Of a stretch of DNA of 64,000 nt, positions 46,267-54,853 are shown one piece after another (the first letter of the stretch is position 1; each line of letters begins with the position of its first letter). Both the position numbers and the translations under genes were made by a program. The stretch is from Paenibacillus dokdonensis. Its GTDB lineage: Bacteria; Bacillota; Bacilli; Paenibacillales; Paenibacillaceae. The DNA is taken from the NCBI RefSeq assembly GCF_004916975.1, contig NZ_STGQ01000001.1, forward strand, positions 3,589,674 through 3,653,673, given 5' to 3'. The notes below the pieces were generated by a model that was given only the letters and a program-made list of their open reading frames with translations, had not been told where the DNA came from and searched no databases.

Positions 46267-47199
46267 TTAGCCCTCCTTCCCGCCGGTTAATTTAATACGC
46301 GGATCAACCAGCACATAAACTATATCTGTAATGAAACGTGCAAGCATAAGCAGGACACCGTAGAAAATGGTTACACCCATGATCATGGTATAGTCACGGT
46401 TCGTAATACATTCAACGAACACTTTACCTATTCCGCCGATACCAAAGATCTGTTCAATAACGACAGAACCAGTAATGATATTGGCTGTCATTGGACCAAT
46501 ATAGGTAACAACAGGTAAAATGCCGTTGCGGATCACGTGTTTGAACATAATCGTAAACCAGTTCAGACCTTTCGCTTTGGCTGTCTTGATGTAATCAGCA
46601 TGCAGCACTTCAAGCATGCTGGAGCGAGTCAAGCGTGCGATAAACGCAATCGGTTGGGCAGACAATGCTGCGACAGGTAAAACATAATCAAGAGGGCCAT
46701 CAAAGCCCATAACATGAAACCATCCGAGCTTCTCACCGAATATAAACTGAATCAGAGATGCCAGTACGAAGCTCGGTACTGCAATTCCAAGAACGGCCAG
46801 AATCATCGCTACGTTATCAATCAGCTTCCTGTGATAGAGAGCCGCGAGCATTCCGAGCAAAACACCGATAATGACCGAAATCACGATCGCGAACACTCCG
46901 AGTTTCAGGGAGGCTGAGAAGGTATCCAGAATAATATCTGTAACTTCCTGGTTCTGGTGTTTCATCGATATACCAAAATCACCCGTTGCAATATCGCCTA
47001 GATATTTAAAATACTGCTGGTATACCGGTTTATCGAGACCGTACTGCTCCATAAGACGGGCTTGTATTTCAGGCGGAACCTTTTTCTCGGACATAAAAGG
47101 ATCCCCAGGTATGGCTTTCATCAGAAAGAATGTGGCTGATATCAGAATAAACAAAGACACCAGCATGTAAAAAAACTTGTTGGCTACGTAACGAACCAT
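46267..47199 (-). CDS. oppB: Oligopeptide ABC transporter permease OppB
   Basis: 310-residue membrane protein with six helices and an EAA loop KTAKAKGLNWFTIMFKHVIRN. It is the first gene after the internal terminator, 205 bases downstream of oppA. Confidence 0.93.
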   Translation of the reverse strand: MVRYVANKFFYMLVSLFILISATFFLMKAIPGDPFMSEKKVPPEIQARLMEQYGLDKPVYQQYFKYLGDIATGDFGISMKHQNQEVTDIILDTFSASLKLGVFAIVISVIIGVLLGMLAALYHRKLIDNVAMILAVLGIAVPSFVLASLIQFIFGEKLGWFHVMGFDGPLDYVLPVAALSAQPIAFIARLTRSSMLEVLHADYIKTAKAKGLNWFTIMFKHVIRNGILPVVTYIGPMTANIITGSVVIEQIFGIGGIGKVFVECITNRDYTMIMGVTIFYGVLLMLARFITDIVYVLVDPRIKLTGGKEG

Positions 47200-47331
47200 G
47201 CCCGATGACCCTCCCCGCTAATTTTATTCTACAATATTCGACATATTTCGATTTTAAAGAATGATGGGTACTTTTGTCCAATCTATTTATTACTAAATGA
47301 AGAAATATCTACCACAAGGATTATCAAATGC

Positions 47332-47374
47332 AAAAAAAACGGGATATATATGGAGTATCCACATATATATCCCG
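47332..47374 (-). terminator. Terminator between oppA and oppB
   Basis: CGGGATATATATG (47340-47352) pairs with CATATATATCCCG (47362-47374), and eight T follow on the minus strand. Only partial readthrough would then reach oppBCDF, giving more binding protein than membrane parts, unless oppB has its own promoter in 47200-47331. Confidence 0.9.
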
Positions 47375-47403
47375 AATTACTTATCCAAATCTACACTAGC
47401 GTT

Positions 47404-49062
47404 TTACTCAAAGTAAGCGCGTGTAAAGTCAACTGCACCAGCATAATCAAGAATTACACCTTTAAGGTTTGGTTTGATCAGTGCTACGTTGGTGTAATAG
47501 TAAATCGGCATTAGCACTTGTTGATCTTTGATCAAAAGAGTTTCGGCCTTAGTGAAATCATCCATACGCTTTTTGTTGTCTGCAGAAGAGTAAGCATCAT
47601 TAACAAGCGCATCATACTCTTTATTTTTGAAGCCTACGTCATTGTTACCGCTCTTCGAAGTCCAAAGATCGAAGAAAGTCATCGGATCGTTATAGTCTGG
47701 GCTCCAGCCCGCACGAGCGATTTGATAGTTCAGACTTCTGCGGTTTTTAAGGAACACGCCCCATTCCTGGTTCTCCGTTTTCACTTCGACACCCAGGTTT
47801 CTTTTCCACATATCCGCTACAGCAAGAGCAATTTTCTTATGCTTGTCACTGGAATTGTAGATCAGGGTTACTGGAGGCAGCGTTGTGTAGCCTTCTTCTT
47901 GCATTCCTTCTTGCAACAGCTTCTTAGCTTCATCCATATTTTCTGTAAAGAAATCATCTTTATGTTCAGTACGGAAATCTTCCTTCTCGCCCGTAATTCC
48001 AGGCGGAACGAATCCGAACGCAGGTTTTTCTTCACTTTGCGTAACCTTGTCAACGATATCTTGACGGCTGATCGCCATCGCAAACGCTTTACGGATTTTC
48101 GCATTATCAAACGGCTTTGCAGTTACGTTAAATTGATAGTAGTAAATACCACCAATCGGTTTCAAATTCAATTCATCTTTCAGCTCTTTTTTCACAGCTG
48201 GCATTTGGTCCGTAGGAATTTCTCCGTTCGGCATGCCTGCAAAATCAAGTTGGCCTGCTTTATAGCTGGACAGCTCGGTTGCACCGCTGTTGGACAGAGA
48301 CATCGTGATTTTATTCAGCTTAATGTCCTTGTTATCCCAGTAGTTTGCATTTTTAGTCACTTCAATTTTTTGGCCCGTAGTCCAAGTCGTCAAAGTGAAC
48401 GGTCCGTTAGTAATCATCGTCTTAGGATCGGCTGCCCATTTTGCGTTGTCTTTAACCGATTGATGAACCGGATAGAACGTATAGAACGAAGTCAGACTCA
48501 GGAAGTATGGAGTTGGAGTTTTCAATGTTACTTCCAGCGTATTGTCATCCGTTGCTTTTACGCCCACTGTAGAGAAATCAGTGGTTTTTTTGCTGTTGTA
48601 ATCTTCAGCACCTTTAATATAAAACAATTGGTATGCATATGGTGGGGCTGGTGTTGAGCTAGGATCGAGAACCCGCTGCCATGCAAAGACGAAGTCTTTT
48701 GCCGTCAAAGGATCACCATTGCTCCATTTCGCATCTTTGCGGAGGTGGAAAACATACTTCAGTCCATCAGAAGAAATATCCCATTTCTCTGCTACACCCG
48801 GGACTGGCTTGCTGTTTTCATCCAAACGAACCAAACCTTCATACATCATGTTAAGCACGGTATGAGCCTGGCTGTCTTGCGCTTGCGCCGGGTCAAATGT
48901 TGGCGGTTCTGCGCTGAGGTTAATGTGAAGCACTTGATCTTTACTCGCGGCAGTGTTTTCTTTGGAGCCGCTTCCCCCTTCATTCTTGGAGCCGCAGCCC
49001 GCAAGAACTGTTCCCACTACAAGGATCATCGTTAGTAGGGTGAATAGTGATTTCCTTCTCAT
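47404..49062 (-). CDS. oppA: Oligopeptide-binding lipoprotein OppA
   Basis: Cell-surface peptide receptor for OppBCDF. 552 residues with a signal peptide and lipobox VLAGC at residue 22, so it is lipidated and processed by LspA. The SBP_bac_5 core has NLSAEPPTFDPAQAQD and WSNGDPLTAKDFVFAWQR near residue 120, both typical. Transcribed ahead of the operon with an internal terminator. Confidence 0.95.
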   Translation of the reverse strand: MRRKSLFTLLTMILVVGTVLAGCGSKNEGGSGSKENTAASKDQVLHINLSAEPPTFDPAQAQDSQAHTVLNMMYEGLVRLDENSKPVPGVAEKWDISSDGLKYVFHLRKDAKWSNGDPLTAKDFVFAWQRVLDPSSTPAPPYAYQLFYIKGAEDYNSKKTTDFSTVGVKATDDNTLEVTLKTPTPYFLSLTSFYTFYPVHQSVKDNAKWAADPKTMITNGPFTLTTWTTGQKIEVTKNANYWDNKDIKLNKITMSLSNSGATELSSYKAGQLDFAGMPNGEIPTDQMPAVKKELKDELNLKPIGGIYYYQFNVTAKPFDNAKIRKAFAMAISRQDIVDKVTQSEEKPAFGFVPPGITGEKEDFRTEHKDDFFTENMDEAKKLLQEGMQEEGYTTLPPVTLIYNSSDKHKKIALAVADMWKRNLGVEVKTENQEWGVFLKNRRSLNYQIARAGWSPDYNDPMTFFDLWTSKSGNNDVGFKNKEYDALVNDAYSSADNKKRMDDFTKAETLLIKDQQVLMPIYYYTNVALIKPNLKGVILDYAGAVDFTRAYFE

Positions 49063-49206
49063 GCTGTAATCCCCCTAAGGTTATTTAAGTGTATGGTTAA
49101 TGATTATACAACCAGTGGTCAAAAAAATCTATACCAAAATCAAAGAAAGAACCTTGCACAGCTCAAATATAGTCTACTTTTCCTTTTATAAACAATGCAT
49201 ATTTAC

Positions 49207-49605
49207 TTAAGACATTGTTATGAATATGTATTTCAAAAAACCAATTACTGTAAAAAGAAGATAGCTGAAGCTCATGATGATAAAGGACATTCTCCATATT
49301 AGTTTCGCCATTTTTTGGACGTCAATCCTGCCCTTGAGACGGTTTTGTGCACTGCCGATCAGACCAATCGCTATTAATAGAAGCAGTAATATCAAGTAAA
49401 AACCAAACCTTGAATCAAAGGTGAGATTGAATAATGCCGAAACCGAAATAATCAAAAACAGCGTCGTTACATCCATGGCAAGCTTAAGTGAGGTCTTCTT
49501 GTTATGTTTCCACCAATAATGGATAAAGTATACGAGCAAAAATGGAAAAAACGGAAGAATGCTCAGAAAGATAAATGAATTTTTCAACAAATCCAAATGA
49601 TTCAC
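49207..49605 (-). CDS. DUF3397 membrane protein
   Basis: 132-residue protein with four predicted membrane helices and no polar domain. It fits the DUF3397 family, which often follows panE-type genes in Bacillales. Its start overlaps the panE stop by 4 bases. No function is known. Confidence 0.8.
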   Translation of the reverse strand: MNHLDLLKNSFIFLSILPFFPFLLVYFIHYWWKHNKKTSLKLAMDVTTLFLIISVSALFNLTFDSRFGFYLILLLLLIAIGLIGSAQNRLKGRIDVQKMAKLIWRMSFIIMSFSYLLFTVIGFLKYIFITMS

Positions 49606-50582
49606 ACCTCTCTTATCGTGAGACCTTTAATGAGGCCGGTTAGCATTTCATGGGCCACGGCGTGCATGCCGGCCTTTTCTGCAAGAGCTGCAATACTACC
49701 ATTAATCCAATCTACCTCTGTTGGGGCGCCTGCCTGAACATCCTTCAGCATGGAAGATGTGTTGCCTGCGGTCGAAGTGCACACTTCCATGATTTGTTCC
49801 CACATATCCTCTTCATAGGGAATGCCGCATGCTTCATAAACAGCGAGTGCTTCATTTAGCAGCATCTTCATGATCTGTATCCGCTTGTCTGATGCAAGCA
49901 GCTCGCCGTTTGGAATGTTCCACAGCGCGGTGAGCGGATTGATGACCGCATTGATGATTAGCTTCCGGTAAATTCTGCTATCGATGTCATTCGATAAAAT
50001 GGCCGAAAATCCTGCTTTTTGCAGCGTTTTCACCATATTTTCAGCATATGGGGTTATTTCTGTCCCGACTAGTTGCTGTACGGGGACCCCAATCCATGTC
50101 GTACCTGTTCCTGCATGCCGTACTTCATACGGAGCCGTTCGCTTCGCTCCTTCAGTTGTGATAGCCGCATATAGTGGCCAGCCTGGCAAAATACCCGCTA
50201 ATCGCTCCATATGGCCATATCCGTTTTGAAAACAGACAACGCCCGGAAGCTGATCTGCGGCAGACTTGTCCTTTGCGAGCTGCCCTGCAGACCTTGCGCA
50301 TACCTCTTCAGTGTCCTTTTGCTTGGTCATCAAGAAAATCCACTCGCCGGGTTCCTGCATCCAATGAGCCGCAAAATCATCAATGATGCCCGCTGCAAAA
50401 GTTCCCGGCTCTGCCAAACACTCGGTTTCTCCATATGTATTCACAACTGAAATCCCCTTGGATCGCAGCTCCTCCGATTGTTGGGCGCTTCTGCACCATA
50501 AACGGACATTAACTCCCGCAGCTGCGAGCTTGCCGCCGTATAAAAGGCCCAGCGAGCCTCCTCCAACCAGATCTATAATCAT
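49602..50582 (-). CDS. panE: 2-dehydropantoate 2-reductase
   Basis: NADPH-dependent reductase of pantothenate synthesis. 326 residues with Rossmann loop VGGGSLGLLYGGKLA (residues 6-20) followed by ketopantoate_red domain motifs: VVCFQNGYGH near 118, IYRKLIINAVINPLTALWNI near 207 (catalytic Lys) and CTSTAGNTSSMLKDVQAGAPT near 268. It overlaps the DUF3397 gene. Confidence 0.92.
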   Translation of the reverse strand: MIIDLVGGGSLGLLYGGKLAAAGVNVRLWCRSAQQSEELRSKGISVVNTYGETECLAEPGTFAAGIIDDFAAHWMQEPGEWIFLMTKQKDTEEVCARSAGQLAKDKSAADQLPGVVCFQNGYGHMERLAGILPGWPLYAAITTEGAKRTAPYEVRHAGTGTTWIGVPVQQLVGTEITPYAENMVKTLQKAGFSAILSNDIDSRIYRKLIINAVINPLTALWNIPNGELLASDKRIQIMKMLLNEALAVYEACGIPYEEDMWEQIMEVCTSTAGNTSSMLKDVQAGAPTEVDWINGSIAALAEKAGMHAVAHEMLTGLIKGLTIREV

Positions 50583-50712
50583 CGTATCACCTGTCTTCTG
50601 TACTGTGGTGCTTATACCATCTAAAAATATTATATAGCATGTTTACGCCTTGATACGAGAAAAAAGTCTGATGAACGCTTGCAGCAAACTCCAAATACAC
50701 CTATAGACACGG

Positions 50713-50756
50713 AAAAACCCGTTCGGAGCGCTTAAATTTCGCTCATCCGGACGGGT
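50713..50756 (-). terminator. Terminator after rsfA
   Basis: ACCCGTCCGGA and TCCGAACGGGT form an imperfect long stem with T-run on the minus strand, just after the rsfA stop. Confidence 0.75.
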
Positions 50757-50784
50757 GTTCGGGTTTTGACTTTATGATTTACGC

Positions 50785-51435
50785 CTACTCAATGCGCTCG
50801 AGATTACCGTTCGCATCCATTTTAAACCGAGTCTTCAGCTCTTCCTCTTCTTCTGTTAAAAAAGCAAGCCGGCGCGCCCGGTCCATTATTTGGATCAGCG
50901 CTTTGTAATCATCATTCACAACCCGGTAATCCGTCTGGACTTCGCTGACTTCCTTGTTCAGCTGTTCATTAACTCTTCTCAAGTTGGCCAGCTCCTCTTC
51001 CTTCTCACGGAGCTCCTTCTCAAGCATTTTCAGATGACGGCCATTTTCCTGCAAATTCCCTTTCCATTGGCGCAAGAAGCGAATGACTGCATCGATGGAT
51101 AGCGACTCTTCGCTTGCACCCTCGATCTTGAAATATCCTGCCTCAACTTCACTCAAACCTCCGAGAGCTGCCACTTGGAGTGGATTCGCCGGTTGTTTTT
51201 TGTAATAGCTTCTCTTCTGCCGCTGCGTTTTGGCAAGGCTGATCGCTTCCTCATACTTTTTACGGACACAGCTGTTCCATCGGAAACCACAGGCTGCGGA
51301 TGTCCTGCCGATTTTCTCTCCAACTTCCTCGAAAGCAGCGAGCTGCGTGCTTCCTTCGCGGATATGCCTTAAAGTTACTTCCGCTAAAATGAGATCATCT
51401 TCTGTGCTCCATGCATCTTGTCTTACTGCTGTCAT
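50785..51435 (-). CDS. rsfA: RsfA-type prespore transcriptional regulator
   Basis: DNA-binding protein that in B. subtilis fine-tunes sigma-F genes. From ATG 51435 (AGGAGG upstream) it has 216 residues: a Myb/SANT-like domain (DAWSTEDDLILAEVTLRHIR, residues 6-25, with W, and FRWNSCVRKKYEEA), and a long coiled coil (residues 130-215). Confirmed by domain order rather than by context, since neighbours are unrelated. Confidence 0.9.
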   Translation of the reverse strand: MTAVRQDAWSTEDDLILAEVTLRHIREGSTQLAAFEEVGEKIGRTSAACGFRWNSCVRKKYEEAISLAKTQRQKRSYYKKQPANPLQVAALGGLSEVEAGYFKIEGASEESLSIDAVIRFLRQWKGNLQENGRHLKMLEKELREKEEELANLRRVNEQLNKEVSEVQTDYRVVNDDYKALIQIMDRARRLAFLTEEEEELKTRFKMDANGNLERIE

Positions 51436-51684
51436 GCAACCAAACCCTCCTAACAACATCCTAAAATAACCGTCTCCATAACCCTTCCTGCCGGGCTTGA
51501 ATGAGGTATAACAGCTGCTTATTTTCATTTCTATGCTTCTCATAGAGTTCATAGAATCTATTTGATACTAAATTGTATTGCCAAATTTTAAATAGCTCAT
51601 ACTTATTCCAGTGGAAAATAAACGTTCCCGGCTTGAATACTTTTTTTAGCAATGATCACAATAATAAGGAAAGCCCGCCGTTAA

Positions 51685-51727
51685 TATAGAATTGTCCAGC
51701 TTTCGCTGGAAATCAATAAATTCTATA
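51685..51727. repeat. Nested inverted repeats in the 414-base gap before DUF2626
   Basis: TATAGAATT and AATTCTATA enclose a second hairpin TCCAGC-TTTC-GCTGGA. The whole could fold as one branched structure. The rest of 51436-51773 shows no gene; the promoter follows at 51774-51802. Confidence 0.45.
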
Positions 51728-51773
51728 ATCTAAAGGGAAACTCAAAAAATTCATAATTGTTCAAGACTTTTCG

Positions 51774-51802
51774 TTTACACAATTTTGGGTTAACGTTATA
51801 AT
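51774..51802 (+). promoter_or_regulatory. Sigma-A promoter of DUF2626 gene
   Basis: TTTACA (51774-51779) and a perfect TATAAT (51797-51802) with 17-base spacer lie 48 bases before the GTG start. Confidence 0.8.
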
Positions 51803-51849
51803 GATGTGTAGTAATGCTACGACCGTACATAAGGAGAGGGGGATACTAC

Positions 51850-52086
51850 GTGGCACGCATGTTTCGAGTACTGGGCTTCTTTACACTTGCTATCGGTTTG
51901 ATGGCATTTGCCGGGAACATGGTGGAAATGGCTCTGTTGTTCTTCTTGCAGACAGCATTTTTCGTGATTTTGGGATATCTGAAATTTACGGAAAAAACCT
52001 ACATTCTTCTCTTCTGGGGCTATATGATCGTGACATTTACCGGTTTCAGCTACTGGACAGTCTTTAAAATGGGTCTACCGCTGTAG
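51850..52086 (+). CDS. DUF2626 membrane protein
   Basis: 78-residue protein with two to three hydrophobic segments (MFRVLGFFTLAIGLMAFAGN, ALLFFLQTAFFVILGYL, YILLFWGYMIVTFTGFSYW), matching the length and layout of the YqgY/DUF2626 family. The GTG at 51850 follows AAGGAGAGGGGG. A terminator follows at 52115. Function is unknown. Confidence 0.78.
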   Translation: MARMFRVLGFFTLAIGLMAFAGNMVEMALLFFLQTAFFVILGYLKFTEKTYILLFWGYMIVTFTGFSYWTVFKMGLPL

Positions 52087-52114
52087 TTACCGATCATTCG
52101 CTTGAAGAGTTACC

Positions 52115-52157
52115 AAAAAAAGACGATCCGACATCGCTGCCGGTCCGTCTTTTTTTC
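52115..52157 (+). terminator. Terminator of DUF2626 gene
   Basis: AAAAAGACG... and ...CGTCTTTTT pair with a small internal mismatch, followed by a T-run. Confidence 0.75.
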
Positions 52158-52283
52158 TTTGTTTCAACATTCCCCTCAAGGTTGAAAAGAGAGGGATGAT
52201 ATTTTTTAAACAAGCATATATTTACTTGAGGTATTGTAAAATCATTGTCCAAGACTAGACTTGCCTGGAGGGGAGGAGGATCT

Positions 52284-53384
52284 GTGAAGGCCGCTAAAAA
52301 ACATGTGCGCCTAATATATCTGCTTCTGCCGCTTCTGTTCCTCTCACTGCTGCATCCGGAGCATATTCTTCTTGCTGATCCCGTAAAACCAGAGAACGCT
52401 GACCAGCAGCAAATGCTGCAAAAAAGCCTCTCTATCGTAGAAATCGATCACGAAATTGATCGGATTACCCGCCAGCAGGAGCAAACTCAGACAGAATTAG
52501 AAAAGCTTCAGGTTCAGCTTGAAGAGAAGCAGCAACAAATCAAGAGCCGCCAGGAGCGTGCAGGAACCGTCATACGTTCCTATTACATGGGTGAAAGGGA
52601 CAATCTATTTACCATTCTCTTTTCAGCCAAAAACATAAGCAATCTTATAGAAATATACAGCTATTATGAAATGATCATGGATCAGGACGCAATGGTGCTC
52701 GATGCATACCAGTCGCAGTACCAGAGCATTAAAGAAACACAGCAGCAGATGGAGAAATCCTACGCACAGCTCACCACAATCAAGGACAATCTTCTGAATC
52801 AAAGAGATCGGGTACTGGCACTGCAAAAGGATCTGGACAGCAGTATTGCTGACAGTAGCGATCCTGAGGCCATGAAAAAAATGATTAAGGAATTTACAGC
52901 ATATTGGGAAAATGTCGGCATGTATGAAGTAAAGCGCTATTTTTCAGCGCTCTCATCCGCCATGAATGACCTGCCTGAATTTATTCAAAATAAAAAAGGA
53001 GCCATCCGGACGAACGGCACCACATACTCCATCGAAATCCAGGAAGATGATCTGAACGACTTTCTAAAGAGTAAAAATGAACTATTCAATAATTTTTCTT
53101 TCCATTTCAATGACAATAAGGTCATCGCAGAGGGCGAGAGCGGCAATTTAAGTCTGCAGGTTGAAGGGCATTACAGCGTTGAGAATGAGCCAGAGAATTC
53201 GATACTGTTCCATGTCGACAAGCTTGTGTTCAACGGACTGGAGCTTCCGGATACAACCTGCCGCCAGCTGGAAAATGAATTTGACCTTGGCTTCTATCCG
53301 CAGCAAATTGTATCATTTGTCAAAGCTACAGAAGTAACCAGTACCAATCAGGTTCTGCATGTCACCTTAAAGCTGTCTATGTAG
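52284..53384 (+). CDS. Exported coiled-coil protein, PcsB/CwlO-like N-terminal region without hydrolase domain
   Basis: 366 residues from GTG 52284 (GGAGG 4-5 bases upstream). A signal peptide or anchor (VRLIYLLLPLLFLSLLHP, residues 8-25) precedes a coiled coil (about 45-100, and 130-185) with the PcsB/CwlO-like RSYYMGERDNLFTILFSAKN and NLIEIYSYYEMIMDQD. In PcsB and CwlO this region contacts FtsEX and is followed by a CHAP or NlpC/P60 domain. Here the last 180 residues (KRYFSALSSAMNDLPEFIQNKKGAIRTNG...) are instead a beta-rich unknown domain with no catalytic Cys/His set visible. So an FtsEX-linked scaffold or adaptor is plausible but unproven. Confidence 0.7.
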   Translation: MKAAKKHVRLIYLLLPLLFLSLLHPEHILLADPVKPENADQQQMLQKSLSIVEIDHEIDRITRQQEQTQTELEKLQVQLEEKQQQIKSRQERAGTVIRSYYMGERDNLFTILFSAKNISNLIEIYSYYEMIMDQDAMVLDAYQSQYQSIKETQQQMEKSYAQLTTIKDNLLNQRDRVLALQKDLDSSIADSSDPEAMKKMIKEFTAYWENVGMYEVKRYFSALSSAMNDLPEFIQNKKGAIRTNGTTYSIEIQEDDLNDFLKSKNELFNNFSFHFNDNKVIAEGESGNLSLQVEGHYSVENEPENSILFHVDKLVFNGLELPDTTCRQLENEFDLGFYPQQIVSFVKATEVTSTNQVLHVTLKLSM

Positions 53385-53412
53385 GCTAACACTCCATCAT
53401 TACACGCAATCC

Positions 53413-54669
53413 CTATTCATTGGATGTTTTCTCCTTAGGGCGGCCTTCCAGGGCCTCCCTGTATTCCTGTTCGGTACTTTTACCGGTTAAAAGAAGCTTC
53501 GCAGCCTTTGAGAAAACATCCCACTTCGATTGCAACGCACTAGCCTCTGTTCCTCCATCTGTCGGCTTGAGCAGACGATCAAGATGCACTGGCTGCTGTA
53601 GCCATTGGAATTCATCCTCCTGATACATTTCCTTTAAGACAGGCAAATACCCGGTCGTGTCGGACCAAAGCCTCTGGGACTTATCTGAAGTCATGTAGGC
53701 AATCCAATCTGCAGCATTCTGTGGATGCTGCACTTGAGCGGAGACGGCATAAGATTTCCCGCGGAGTAAAAATGGATTTTCAGCATAAAGCTGTTCAGGC
53801 AGACGAAGCTCCAGCATTCCATTTCCCTTTCTTTCCTTTGCCGCTGATGAAGCAGACATGGCAATCATAACCAATCCCCCATCCTTCAAGCTTGTCCATG
53901 CTTCCTGCATCTTTCCTGTTTCTATAAATTGTATTCCCGGACGCAGTTTGCTTAACGATTCAAGCCCTTCATTTGTTGGATTGACCGGATCGGTTCCCAT
54001 TACCCCCATCAGAGCGGCAAAAGCATATGCATCTCCTGCGGGAAGTGCAATCAGCTTCTTATCCTTGCGGTTTTCCTGCTTGACGAGCAGATCTTTCCAT
54101 TCCTTGCCTGCTTGAGGAATCTCGGGAATTCCTATGGTCTGCAATGCATGCGCCTGCCAAACAAGCACATAGGGATCCATATCCAGAGGGATCCCCCACT
54201 GGTATCCATTCCACTCCAGCATTTGCAAAATCGGACTGATTACATCACTGCCAGTTGTACTGCTCTGATAGGATTCTGCAGGCAGTATGTAACCACTGGA
54301 AGCCAAAGACCGAATCCAGGGGCTGTTCACAAGCATCACGTCGGGCCCTTCGCCTACTTCCAACGCTGAAGTCAGTTGCCGGTATGCATCCGTATCCGGT
54401 ATATTCTTAATCTCAACCTGAATGCCGGTTTCGCGAATGAAATTATCATTTATATCGAGCAGTTCTTTGTAATCGGATTCATTTAGATGGGTAATAACCC
54501 GGATCGGTTGATCATCCGGATCCTGCGGAGAGGAAGGCTGCGGATTCCAAGACATTGTTTTTCTCTCTTCACTGCTGCTGTTGTCCGGCGTCATATTCTG
54601 ACCTTGGGACAAGCTGGTTAATGACAGCAGCAAGATGGCGAATAGAAACCAATAATTTTTCCGCTTCAA
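53413..54669 (-). CDS. Extracellular solute-binding protein, family 1, orphan
   Basis: 418 residues from TTG 54669 with GGAGG 8 bases upstream (a longer ATG at 54699 lacks a ribosome site). The N-terminus is a hydrophobic signal helix (residues 5-25) without a lipobox cysteine, then an SBP_bac_1 fold: NFIRETGIQVEIKN, GPDVMLVNSPW, YQWGIPLDMDPYVLVW, TGYLPVLKEM. No permease or ATPase gene is adjacent. It may be sugar-binding like others of this family, but substrate cannot be seen from sequence, and without a cysteine it is either anchored by the uncleaved helix or secreted. Confidence 0.75.
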   Translation of the reverse strand: MKRKNYWFLFAILLLSLTSLSQGQNMTPDNSSSEERKTMSWNPQPSSPQDPDDQPIRVITHLNESDYKELLDINDNFIRETGIQVEIKNIPDTDAYRQLTSALEVGEGPDVMLVNSPWIRSLASSGYILPAESYQSSTTGSDVISPILQMLEWNGYQWGIPLDMDPYVLVWQAHALQTIGIPEIPQAGKEWKDLLVKQENRKDKKLIALPAGDAYAFAALMGVMGTDPVNPTNEGLESLSKLRPGIQFIETGKMQEAWTSLKDGGLVMIAMSASSAAKERKGNGMLELRLPEQLYAENPFLLRGKSYAVSAQVQHPQNAADWIAYMTSDKSQRLWSDTTGYLPVLKEMYQEDEFQWLQQPVHLDRLLKPTDGGTEASALQSKWDVFSKAAKLLLTGKSTEQEYREALEGRPKEKTSNE

Positions 54670-54790
54670 GTTTTTGGCCTCCTCTGGCAAATGCCTCATT
54701 CCGTACTCTTTTTATTTTATCAAAAGGATAGGGCGCTTGTCCTACTTTTTATTGGAAATGTTTTACTCGCACCCTACGTCGGTCATGGAC

Positions 54791-54836
54791 AAAAGCCCTG
54801 GACCTAGAGCTCATACGAGCAAATGTATCCAGGACT
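54791..54836 (-). terminator. Terminator after ylaK/phoH-like gene
   Basis: AGTCCTGGA and TCCAGGGCT pair with one G-U, then TTTT on the minus strand. Confidence 0.65.
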
Positions 54837-54853
54837 CTGATCCAATACAGGAG

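Noticed and set aside
47518..48657. 379-codon open frame on the plus strand
   Set aside because: It is antisense to oppA, which is complete with a lipobox and a family fold. No start signal.
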